From: Bugulina stolonifera
Taxonomy: Eukaryota; Bryozoa; Gymnolaemata; Cheilostomatida; Bugulidae
DNA length: 64,000 bases
Assembly (NCBI GenBank): GCA_935421135.1
Contig: OW285196.1
Location: 7,079,501 to 7,143,500 of the forward strand
Direction of reading: 5' to 3'
Below are positions 36,401 to 47,900 of this stretch, piece by piece. Under the pieces are notes generated by a model. It did not search any database and had not been told where the DNA came from. It saw only the letters and a list, made by a program, of their open reading frames with translations. Position numbers and translations under genes: made by a program. The stretch's first letter is position 1. Each line of letters opens with the position of its first letter.

Positions 36401-36490
36401 AAAGACATGTACGTGAATTCATCTCAGTCGAGGCAGTGTCATAGTTCAGGTCACAACATATAACAGTCTTAACGATTCTTCATAATATAT
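33419..36490 (+). other. Large intron 2 of NHL copy 4, no other gene seen
   Basis: About 3 kb separates the exon-2 remnant from the propeller exon, compared with about 0.6 kb in copies 2 and 3. The extra length is mostly AT-rich sequence with the minisatellite at 33600-33700. I found no transposon ends or coding exon. Confidence 0.5.
33600..33700. repeat. Degenerate 10-bp minisatellite (TACATGCAGT-like)
   Basis: About ten imperfect decamers drifting from TACATGCAGT and AAATGCAGT to GCATACGGT and ACATACAAT. The cysteine- and threonine-rich frame on the - strand here is an artefact of this repeat. Confidence 0.75.
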
Positions 36491-38867
36491 TTTATAATGT
36501 GACATTTAACCAGTCGAAGAAGTTTGTTAACACCTCCCACCGCGTCTATTACATGGAACTGGATCTATACAGTAATGATGGTAGTATTCTATTCAGTACA
36601 TATAAGGAACTGAACAGGACTGATGGTAAAAACACTTCAACTGTGACAACCGTCTTAAGTTCAGACATCCCTAGCTTCAGACAAATCAACTCAACCCATG
36701 TTGTCTTAGCAGTGCAAGATCAGCATTGTATCAAGATTCTAAATAGAAGTAGCCTCCAGCTTCAAACATTAGCGGGGACGTGTGGTACCATAGGCTATAG
36801 AGATGGGAGGGTGGGTAATGGATTATTGTATAAACCAAGGGCAATTGAGGTAGATGTTAGGAACCCAGGTAAACTGCTAGTCACAGACCAGTATAACTTT
36901 GCATTGACAGGAGAATTAGGCATCGTTATAGGACATTCTTTCAAATATCCCGGAGCAATGTGTTGGTGAGACAATAAGTTGCTATAGTAACCAACAACCA
37001 CTACATCTCTGAAATATACTGGTTCTCTGATGGAACTTTGACCAACACTAAGATTGCCGGTTCCAGCACTGACAGACATGTTGATGGTAACTTCAATGAG
37101 TCTAGATTTCGTTACCCACATGGACTAATAGAGTTGGAGAACGACTTTCACCTGGTTGCTGACCGCAATCAACAGCTAAGGCTTGTCAATGTGAAGACTC
37201 GCCTGGTAGGCCCTGTCTGTGTCCGCGGAGAGTCTGTCTGTACAACAGGTAGTCAGCTGCCATCCGATCCTCGCTCTCTTCTTAAAGTAGGGAGTGATGT
37301 ATATGTTGGAACGAGTAGAGATATCTACAAACTCAGTGGTAAGTCAGTTATAAAACATCCCGTTAATTGATCATATTTTATAAGTACTGCAGCCTCTTAA
37401 AACTAGAGGCTGAGACCACATTATCATTACATGCAATTTTATGTCAGCATATTACATAATATTTAAGCATAGACTTATACAGCGTGTGCATTTAAATAAT
37501 GCTAATTACCTCAGCATAAGCGAAAGCTAAGCTGAGCTACTACACTTATACACTACAACGTTTTAAATTCATCATAAGGAGATGAGTAGATGTACCATGT
37601 ACATGTACATGTAAACGTAGATTGCTCCTTGGATCTAAGGCAAAGGGAATATTAGTCACTGTTCATAGAGACTGAATACATGTTTTTAGGACAAACATGA
37701 CATGTCTAAACATCGACGCATTATAAACATTCAAGAGTCATGTAACATCGTATCTACATGTACATGTACATGGTAATGTCTAATCTACATGTACATGCAC
37801 ATAGGAAGTGACATACTTAAAAATGAACACTGTCCCTATGAAAACAGGACCATCTACATTAAACCTGGTAAAAAGAGTGTCAAGGTTAAGCTACATGTAT
37901 ATTGCGGAACCACTGCGCTTCTGACTCCAGGAATCTATTGGTTTGAAAAAGAGCTCAACTCCTATACATGTAGCTACAATATGCAAGTCCTTGGTAAGAG
38001 TATTTTGATCATTGTTTTTATTTTAAACTACATGTAGGTGGAATAGTTTAATTGTTGGTAAAACTGTGTAATTTTTATTCAAAAATCTGATAATTAAAAT
38101 ATGCATTCATGTTAATCAAATTGATTAGTTTGAGTTTAATTAAATTCAGCTGCATGAATCAACTTACTGGTCACTTTAGCAACAGTAATGTGTAACTTTA
38201 ACTTAACAGTCAACATTTTTATTCGAAAATCGATCTTTTGCCGATTTCTTTTATGCGCTGTCATCCAGAAATTTTACTGGCACAAGGCAATATAAAAATG
38301 TAGATATAAACATAATGTAAGCAATTCATGAGAGGGAGGCAACTTCAGTTACCATCACTACCTGGCAGGTTTGCAAGGGTCTTAAAAAAGTATTAATGTT
38401 AGTTTTGAATAATCAATGACATTGAAACTTTAGAGTAAAACCTAAAGTATTAATACCAGTGAATGGCAGAGTATTAGAAAAAGAGCGTTCTTGTGTTATG
38501 TTTTGTCGACTTCAACAATTCATTTGTTAACTGTTAATGCAATTCTTATTGTATATTATAGTCAATAGATTATAATATAAGTGCAGCTGGCCCACAGTAG
38601 ATGTCTTCGCGACGGTGGGTCGATGGGGTCGCAAAAAAGAAAAGAAATTAATTATTTTCCGAAGGAGGTCGCAAAAAATTAATTTGCGTGTTAGCGATGA
38701 GGGTCGGAAAAAACCATCACCAGCAGTTGCGACCCCCCTCTTTTCAGTTATTATGGCACCCACAATAAAATGGCTCTGAGCTGTTCGATCTCCTGCGTTC
38801 CTTGCTGTGATTGGTTAACCTTGTTACTGATATAAATATTGTTATTATTGTTGTAATCCCCATAGAG

Positions 38868-40919
38868 ATGATGGCCGAAGGAAATTTAGGTAAGATATTA
38901 GTTTTAAATTAACTACTTGCAGTATGTCGGTAGAGTTAACAAGTAGTTATGGGTTGTATGATGTAACCCTGGTTTTAAAATAGATGGCTGTCTATTATCT
39001 AAACTCGATTGCACCTGTTTAAGTCAGAGTCGAAGCTTAATCACTGACTCACTCACTGCAATCATTGAATCAAAATTAAAATAAAACAGGATATAGGATA
39101 TAAGCAATTCATTATATATTTATATTTTAGTATACACAGAACTAACTAACTGCTCGCCAGTTAAAGCAGATGTGGTGCACGGTATGTACATGTATTACTG
39201 GGAATGCGATCGGACTGGTCCACAACACGAACATCGACATAATGTTGATGTTTGTGTTGTAGAACACTACATTTACATTGGATGGTGATACTTACTAATT
39301 TAAAATAATTATTATAAAACCACCCTGGCATCGAAGATTTCAACATACTAATTTTAAATAATCATGTACTCCTGTAAATAAATTAAAGTCATGTCGGATA
39401 TTTTGTGAATGCTGCTAATGAGCACAACTTATTTTAGGGTATTGTCCAAGTATGCACCCTTCTAAAAGCAACAGGTTTGCTTATATTCATTGTTGGCTAT
39501 ACTGTTTTGTTATCTAGTTAACATGTTTATATGCTTTGGCTTGCTGTAATTTCAAAATTTTATATGCTTGCATAATGCATCACTCTTCATTATTATTATT
39601 CTAAATTCTTTTAATTATATATATATTATTTTATCAATACTATTGTACCATAATGTTTTGTAGCATTGTACAGGTTTCACAGAAAAAAAGAGGCAGGCCC
39701 AAAAAGGCTCCTCTGCCAAAAGTATCCGATTCCACACCAGCCACACCAGTACCTGGACCGATACCAGAGGCTCCAGTATTGGAAACAACAGATGATGACA
39801 GCACGGAGAGTGAGTTATATTTCTAAGTTCATGTCAGCATGTACCTATCAACATGGTTTCATAGCTAGTTGAATGATGCCACCATATCGTATTGCAAATA
39901 ACTTTACCGATGACTGTGTGGAGATGACTGTGTGGGGAGCGTCGATGCAGTAAAAAGAGTTTAGTAACTAAAGTACATGTAAGTTAAATGTCCTGTCAGT
40001 ATCATGTCAGCATGTACCTATCAACATGGTTTCATAGTTTAATAGCACCACCATATTTTACTGCAGATAATTTCACTGATGACTGTGTTCAGATGCTGGT
40101 CAGAGAGGTTACAGCTAGACAGAGCAGATGCAATAAGAAAAGTTTAGTCAGTAAAGTAAGTTCACTAGTAAATTACCCTGGGTGCTATGAAAGTTAAGTC
40201 ACAAACCAGTTACTGTCTGTGTTGCCCAAGCATTATTGTTTTACAATTTTCTTATGTAGATGTATAAAGAGATTGCTGAAGAGATGGTTAAGTGTGGGTT
40301 TTTGGTTACTGCAATAGCATGCCGAAGAAAGTACAACAAATTATTAGACAGATACAAGACAGTGAAGGATCACAATTCAAAATCAGGTCATTAATTGCCT
40401 AATAATTTACCAATGGAGAGCACTAGTACAGGGAAGTGGAATGCTGTTTAATATATACCATGAACTCTGTACTTACATAGCATTGTAAACATTTTAGGCA
40501 GAGATAGGATGTGCTTCAAGTTCGAGACTCTGTTTGACGAGGTGATGGGAGATAAAAACGAGATTAATGTGCCAACCCTAGACTCTGCTGTATCAATAAG
40601 GTGAGGATGAATAATCTTTGCTCATTCATACCCTTCCATATGTTTACATGGCATACACTTAATAGGTTGACATTGTATACATAGGACACCTACCAGTGAA
40701 GGTCGGAGAAAAAGACCGAAGGGGAAGGTGGCCTCCGATGACGACGGGGAGGCGAAGCGCGACTACTACAACGTATTGAAAAGCTGCGAGGAGAGAAAGG
40801 CCAGTGTGTTGGAGAGAATGTTACATATGAAGGAGGAGCAATGGGAGCTAGAGAAAAAGATCACTCTTGAAAGGTGGGAAATGGGGAAAAGGAAGTTACT
40901 CAAGGAGCTGGGAAGCTAG
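38868..40919 (+). CDS. Harbinger Myb/SANT-like accessory protein
   Basis: Eight exons: 38868-38889, 39131-39181, 39438-39474, 39664-39809, 40067-40155, 40260-40386, 40498-40600 and 40685-40919. All phases fit, giving about 269 residues. Exon 4 contains an AT-hook-like KKRGRPKKAP. Exons 5-7 form a trihelix/Myb-like fold (LVREVTARQ..., YKEIAEEMVKCG, CRRKYNKLLDRYK), and exon 8 ends in a charged helix (EEQWELEKKITLERWEMGKRK). In Harbinger elements this second protein binds the transposase and the termini and helps nuclear import. The small exons 1-3 rest on splice consensus alone and are the least certain. A degraded copy of the exon-5 region precedes exon 5 (39825-39980). Confidence 0.75.
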
Positions 40920-41010
40920 TGGGGAGATGGACATGGTACAATTATATTATAATATAAACGTTTGATTGTTCTGACTGTTATGGAAATAATAAAATCACAC
41001 TCATGTTAAA

Positions 41011-43255
41011 CTAAATCTTAGCACAAATCCAATCACGTTTATCATCAGCTGATGCATAGTTGTCAATGTCAAAATGGTATGGCTCACATGTATAGCACAG
41101 GTCAGAATCAAATCTCAAAATAAAGTTATGCAAAATAATGCAGGATTCAATAATTAGTTCTGCTCTATGTATAGATTTAGTGTAAATCTTTTTAAGTCTA
41201 CGCCACTTATTTTTTAATCGTGCATTGGCGTTTTCAACAATCATTCTAGTAGAAGACAGCTGGTGGTTGAAGTGGCTCTGTTGGTAGGTCATGCGTCCAG
41301 TGTCAGGATAGGGTTTCATTAGGCCCATAAGCAGAGGGTAAGCACTGTCCCCTTCAAGTAATAAATTAAGATAAAGATGTGAATGTGTAACTCTGTTTAC
41401 AAACAGATAGCAAGAGAAGACAACTTTTTGTTGTGCTCATTATTATCTCTACAGAAAGCATGCCTTACTTGTAAGCAGCATAATACTGTAGTCGGTCAAT
41501 CACACACAAAAGATAACTTACCAAGCACGTGCTGATTGTGTGCTAGTTGTTCCAGAAGCGCTGGTAGGTTACTCCTTCGGAACACTCTACCATCATGGTA
41601 TGAGCCTGGTGAGCCAACGCTGTAATGAACAATTTCCTCTTGCGAGTTGACAGTTAGCATTACATTCACTGAATATCTTTTCTTCCTGTTGTAATAAACA
41701 GGGTCACTGCACACTAGCTCGATTTGAGTGCCATCTGTGCAGCCTACTACCCCTGGAAACCCTAAAGTAGGAAAAATAATAATAAAATACCATTGGGAAC
41801 ACAAACATGTACTTGTAGAATAACTACAATAATTAACAATAAAATATTATCTTAAAAAATATCATATCTTAAAAAATATCATACCAGTTCTGGTGTAGAA
41901 GGTGGAGATCTCCTTCTTAATTGCCTCCTCGGATGTCGGCCATTGAATGATTTGGAGCTCTGGTAGCACCTTTATTGCAGCAGTTACTGCATCATGCACT
42001 GATGATTCAGTCATTCCAAAGCTATATTGGAAGTACAAAAAATTGTCTTACAAAAAGATGTAATAGACAAACCACTTGAACCTATAATCACATTCCTCAA
42101 ACTTTTTCTACTGACTATAAAGTAGTACAACACCAAAGAACGGATAGAGGAACAACCAATAAAAGGGACAACTCATCAGAATTTGGAACCAACATATCAT
42201 ACTTGCTAGCTATTGATCTATAAGAATCTTCTGTGGCAAAGTACCACAAAGCAGCTAATAGCCGTATAGCAGGAGACAAAACTTTGCCATTCATGCTACC
42301 CACTCCTGGTTCTGGGAACTCCTTTAGAAAGGAGGTGCACTTGGACATTTGGTTAAAGAGTTGATGGAAGCCGTCTGTAAGTAAGTTGCATTCTATTATA
42401 TCATCAGTTAGAGTTCAGGTTGGCTATGGCAGATTAGTGGTTAATAACTCAATAGCCATGTGCAATATTCATGTGAATGCACCATGACTGCAAGTTAATC
42501 ACTACTATATCCACACCAGCAGTAATGCAACTAAATGGTATGCAGTTGGCTCCACTGGTTGATGCTAATATAGAGTAAACGAAATAATCATGAGGTTACG
42601 GACCAAGTTAGAATAACAGACATTAAAACAGGAACAGAAAAGCTGAATGCTAACAATAAAATTTTAAGCCGATCAAAAATTTCAAAATTGCATACATACA
42701 ACATATAACCATAAATTTCTACATAAAATGATTGTTATTATTAAAATTATTAATTTTAATAATAATAATCATTTTATGTAAAAATTAAAACTAACAATAA
42801 AAAAATTATTTGGTCATACGAAATGAAGATCGAAACTCTTCTTCACCCATAAGAAACAACTGAACCAAGTTAGAATAACAGACATTAAAACAGGAACAGA
42901 AACGCTGAATGGTAACAAAAAAATTCTAAACCGATTAAAAATTTGCAAAATTGCATACATACAACATATAACAATATAAGTCTACATAAAATCATCGTTT
43001 TATGTAAAAATTAAAACTAACAATTACAATAAAAAATTATTAATTTTATTTTTTAGAAATAATAATAAAATTGCCTTTGGTCATATGAAATGAAGATCGA
43101 AACTCTTCTTCCCCCATCGACGTGTATGAAAGATTGTCTCTACTAGAACGAACATTACATTCTAATGAGTCAACACCAACATCATCTCTGGGACTAGCTA
43201 ATAACTCTTGTAAAATAACTTCTTCACAATCCATAAATTCTGCCAACGCCTCCAT
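41011..43255 (-). CDS. Harbinger DDE transposase (DDE_Tnp_4), five exons
   Basis: Exons in transcription order: 43255-43075, 42374-42203, 42021-41885, 41761-41522 and 41351-41011. Phases are continuous and the product is about 356 residues. Intron 1 needs a GC donor (AAAG|GC); the others are GT-AG. Exons 2-3 give a helix-turn-helix (SYRSIAS joined to FGMTESSVHDAV). The catalytic core has GCTDGTQIEL (first Asp), SPGSYHDGRVFR (second Asp) and the GDSAYPL motif, then MIVENANARLKNKW, where the acidic third residue is expected. This enzyme cuts and inserts the element. No stop or frameshift is present. Weak points are the non-canonical first donor and a long AT-rich first intron with an internal duplication. 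Confidence 0.82.
42599..43110. repeat. ~260-bp tandem duplication inside the Harbinger element
   Basis: The block GAATAACAGACATTAAAACAGGAAC to GAAATGAAGATCGAAACTC occurs at about 42609-42838 and again at about 42870-43103. The second copy overlaps the end of transposase exon 1; the first holds a decayed version of it. A short hairpin (TACATAAAATGATTGTTATTA...) is centred near 42753. Confidence 0.7.
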
Positions 43256-44250
43256 TTTCCGGAAATGATCAACTACGCATGATCCGCAGACGACTTTCTC
43301 TTACTAAAAATATCACTGATTAGGCCTGAGCAGCTAACCGCGCCAGTGTTTCCGACCCAGGGGTCGCAACTGTTCGCGACCTACAACAAAGAGGGTCTGA
43401 AATTTGGAATTATCTTTTCTTTTTTGCGACCCCATCGACCCACCGTCGCGAAGACACCTAGTAAAACTACATGCAGATTACAATGCAATTATATATCTAT
43501 TACAGACTCACCTGTCATAAGAACTCTGGTGTTTAGGAGTGGGTATGAAACCACTTGTACTACTTTAGATAATAACACCACTATGGGTGCCCTGGAAACT
43601 GCACTCCAGCAGAGCAAGGACAGGCTACAAAGAATTTGTGGTGAAAGTAAGGATAGTAGTATCAATTTCTTCTGTCCCATATTACAGTGCAGCACAGTGC
43701 AGTGTTATGCAGTGCCAAATCTGAATCCTATGAACTTAAAAGTTTTATGCCTACACATGCAGTACACATTGCAGCTACATGTACTTTGAAGCATCTATAC
43801 GTATACAACATCTGTTAGGGCACGGAAATCTTTAGTTATTTTAACCATAGACGTATTCTGTAGATTGCAAGATGTCTTCTGCTCAACCGCATTGGTATTT
43901 TTGTGATCAGAACTTTCTGACTGTCTATTGGCCAACTGACCAAGTTTTTCCTGTTGATGTATTGACTTCGCCGTCTGCTTTGACTCGGCTGTTAAAAGAG
44001 AGGCTTCAAAATACTTTGTAGGTAGATTTCAGAATTACGCAGATTGTGTGGTCTTGAAGTAGATGCTCATTACCATAGCAAGTGCCTGATTTGTGCTTCC
44101 AACAGGTTTGTTTGTCACTTGCATAAATTTCATTGCAGGATCACTCCATTTAGGCACAATACTGTGAGAGAGAATATACAGATAGTTCTGCATTCTAGCT
44201 GTGCTGACAGAAGTAAGAGATATGATGCCAACCAAGATGCTTGCTATTGA

Positions 44251-44960
44251 AACATTATTTACTAGCCTGAGTGCCTTATTTCGTACTGCATTCAGATGTC
44301 AAATAACTTAGTATGGCCCATACTAACAACACAGCTGGCACAAATGATGTGTCTTAAGGACTTTGAGAGAGTCTGTTCAAATTATCATCAAACTTTAAAA
44401 AGCTTTTTTGTGTTTTGCATCCTATACCGTCTGTTTCGTCTTCCATACATCTGCATGTACGCACTCATAATCCAAGTCACAGAAGTCACGTTAGCTGCGA
44501 TTATTGCGCAGGATTCCAACTAATTTTGTTATCCACTAAATTTTATATGTACTATGTGTCAACTTATTAACAATTTATTAAATAAATTCAATGTTAAATT
44601 AAAAAGTGCAGACCTACATATTGTACTAACAAGATCTGTAGTCACATACATGTACATAATGATATAAGTTCCACACATAGTGTATTTTAACGAAAATGTC
44701 TATCAAAACTCGTTAATATTGTTTGCCAACTGTAACACTTTTCACTGTGTGTTAGTTGTACATTGTTTTCACATCACAAAATTACACTACTAACTAAACG
44801 TATGCAGCACATACCCTACTTGTATAATAGCTATCAATTATCACTGCTAATGGGTCTATAACACCCCACAGCATCTACTAAATCTAAGTGTTGACAATGA
44901 AATAAAACACTTAAGCATTTCGAAGTTCAACTCTTGTGATTGAGTTTGTAATAAAATTTC
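44251..44960. other. Intergenic between NHL copy 4 and the TRIM-NHL gene
   Basis: AT-rich, no coding exon recognised. The + strand AATAAA-like sites at about 44580 and 44900 could serve copy 4. The - strand TRIM-NHL transcript must end here. Confidence 0.5.
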
Positions 44961-47900
44961 TTAAGACGTCATTTTACATGAAAAAAGCAGTGGTCCTTTG
45001 TCTCCAGCAGCCACTGCAATGATCTGCCCATATATGGAAACATCCCAGAACTTTGCACCTTCCAGACCAGAGCATACCAGGCGCTTCACAATTTTGCCTG
45101 CAAGATAAAGCAAGTGTATAAGTTATTAAACACACATTCAATGCAATGTCATTTTATTTGATTGCACAGCGACATTCCAAGGAAATAATTCAACTAGCTC
45201 CTACTAAAACTATGCAGACTACGCCCACAGCAGTTCACTCTCGGTTACACCAATGATAAGTAATTGCAAGTACTTTTTCTACTAACCACTATCTGAGATC
45301 ACATAGACATCTCCATCAAGGCTGGCTACGTAGATCCTTCCACCGCTATCAGAGCTGATACCGGTTGGCTTGTAGACCATATCACATGACCAGACGGGGC
45401 CAAGAGTTTGACCAACTACTATGAACTTGTGCACAGAATGCCTTGCATGGTCTGAAACCAAGATGTTTCCATTAGGCAAGCAGTGAATTCCATAAGGCTG
45501 AACAAAGGCCTTTAGGCTCACAGAGAATATAAATCCACCCCCTGATTGATAAAATCTCAACTGTTTTTTGGAGCAATCGACTGAGATGATCTCATTGGTG
45601 GACTGGCTGTATGCAATGTGTTGCCAACGTCTAGGGCTTTCATAAGAATCAATTTTTCTCTCTCCATACCGTAGGCAATATGATAATACCATAACATTTG
45701 GTTCTCTGTAGGAAAGGAATACATAATCATTGTCCATTGCAGCGACGGAAAATGGGTTGGCTAGATCGATGGATCTTGTTCTGATTAGACTCTGATTATA
45801 TATGATAGTTCTTTTGCCGACTGCCACCAACTCCCCACGATTAGTCCAGCAGACTGAAACAGCACCTACATCTTCCAAGCGTGTAGTCAGTTGCATCTCT
45901 GAGCTTGCAGTTAGAAACCTTTGCTCCAAATCCGCATTCATATCTAAAATTAAAAAAGAAATCTTTGCTCCAAATCTGTGTTTGAATCTAAAATTTAAAA
46001 ATAGCTGTTATTAAATTTGGGTAAAGTACCATGGAATTCAAGATAATTTCTAGACCTTTTCACAATCATGTCTTTGCTTTAATAAATTCAGTATCCTCAA
46101 CAACATGAAATTTATACCAGAAGCGTGTGTTATGTGTGGTATTGTTTTAACAAAACTGTGCCAATTTTAGTGAATAAACAAAGAATTTAAAATCTAACCT
46201 TGAAAATAAAGCTCTTTTTTGACCAACTCCATTTGCTTCAGCTGTGTCTTGCTCTCTGTCACTAATGACTTAATGCTGCTGTTGGTTAGGTGCACAAGTT
46301 CAGCGTCTCTGCTTTGTGTAACAGATTTGTTAGCAGATTGCATCAATTCCTCCATCTTCTGTTTCTGTTCCATTAGTTCGAATGTGTAGCCCACAATCTC
46401 CTTTGTGCTGGAATCCAGGTAGTGCTTGATGCTCGTTATCATTTTACTGGAAGTCTTCTTAACCCATTAGGTCCTATTGTGTTCTAATTCAATGGGCATT
46501 TCTGTCCTAAGAGAATTCATTGTTTAGCAGGCTTATGGACGTAGATTCATTGTTATGCAATTTGTGTTAAAAATATCAACATTTTCATATACACATATGC
46601 ATATATTCCAAATCAGCAGAAAACTCTCTACATTTTGACATGTATTCCAACCTTGTGCTACCTATATTGAACATCCAAGAGGGCAATGAACTTTAGCTAT
46701 ATTATTTTTATCATATCCCTCAATGCACAAGGCTAAGGGCTCACATATCATATCCTCTAATTTGAATTCTCTCTTTGATGTATTCTATTTTCTTACTTAT
46801 TCTGAATCTGCAAAAAATTCTCTACAATTTGATATATGTAATAGCTCTCCAAGTCTTATGTGTAATGCTCAACAGAGGAAGAGTTTCTGGGTATGTCGAT
46901 TTGAAAATTACCATGAATACATTTTATACAAGTACATGTACATTGTATAATAGAACTGTTTTATGTCATATAATATTAGAGGTGCTACCTTATAAAACCA
47001 ATACTACATCACAATGTTTACATGTGATCTATTTATGGTCATGCAAAAGCAGAAAAATTAGTATGTGCAATGCAGATAAAAATAATATGGTATTATATAA
47101 AATATGTCATACAGTTGAGAAGATGGTATGTAGATACATATAATATGTACATAAATATTAGAAACAGAATAATATAACAGGTGGATATGCATGTGGCAAA
47201 TGACAGGGAAAAGTAATGTCACAAGCAATGCCTGCTAATGATGGGATCAATGTTCATGGCTTGTTACTGTTAGTACCTCTACCTTTGCCTGTGCAAATAA
47301 ATAATAATAATTTACACAAAATTTTGGGTAAAAATAATCTTATGAATTAGAAACTATTGGCCAGGAAGTGAATTCTTAATCTGTTCCCCCCATGCATATG
47401 TGTCTGCTAGGTTACTATAACAGTGAACCTGGTACTAACTTTCTAACCAGAAAGTGAACATGATAGCTGTGCACCTACAGGTACAAGTGCAATTAGAGAG
47501 AGTATATGGGGTAAAGCTTGATTCATAACTACAAGGCTGGCTATAAGCTTGTCAATTTAGTGCATGTAGCCTCCACACAGCACATAGGACCTACACTGGG
47601 AAGATCAATGATTGCAGAGCCAGTGGCAGTCAGTCTAGTACATGTACTAACAGAAGGAAGGGTCTAACTACTAGGCTGGTGTGTGAGCACAACAGAACAA
47701 GAAGAGGAACAATGATATTGGAACTTGCTACCAAGTGAACCTGTGTACTATATGATGTAGTCTGAACCATGGATAATTCAAAAGTGACTAACTAGATGGT
47801 TGGTTGTCTGGCAACATACATGTACACTTGGGCTTCCGTACTAGGCGACTTGAACATGGAATCATGTACGAAATATCAGAAAAAAATACTGGTGAAAAAC

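Larger units (their letters stand above)
38600..43459 (+). mobile_element. PIF/Harbinger DNA transposon, apparently complete
   Basis: A 4860-bp insertion in the fourth intron of NHL copy 4. Perfect 44-bp inverted termini beginning TGTCTTCGCGACGG lie at 38602-38645 and 43413-43456. Comparison with the unoccupied intron of copy 1 (about 12507-12520) leaves AGTA at both ends (38596-38599 and 43460-43463), consistent with a 3-bp Harbinger-type target duplication plus one chance base. It encodes two convergent genes, a Myb/SANT-like protein on the + strand and a DDE transposase on the - strand. That is the standard Harbinger pair, and both read through without lesions. Confidence 0.9.
32131..44250 (+). 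pseudogene. NHL-propeller secreted protein, copy 4 (subtype A, broken)
   Basis: All seven exon positions can be traced: 32131-32154, 33360-33418, about 36498-37338, 37805-37993, 43506-43646, from 43864, and 44106-44250. Lesions are the start codon ATG to ATA at 32131, loss of the AG before exon 3 (AA at 36496-36497), an 18-bp in-frame deletion near 36905, TGA at 36967-36969, a 2-bp insertion just after it, and TAG at 44019-44021 shared with copy 1. Exon 4 has an in-frame 6-bp insertion of ACATGT type. The fourth intron contains a Harbinger transposon. Frames on either side of the lesions remain readable and resemble copy 1 most. This is a pseudogene unless it is transcribed as shorter pieces. 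Confidence 0.85.

Noticed and set aside
36499..37370. Two separate genes in the propeller region of copy 4
   Set aside because: Comparison with copy 1 shows one exon interrupted by a TGA and a 2-bp insertion.
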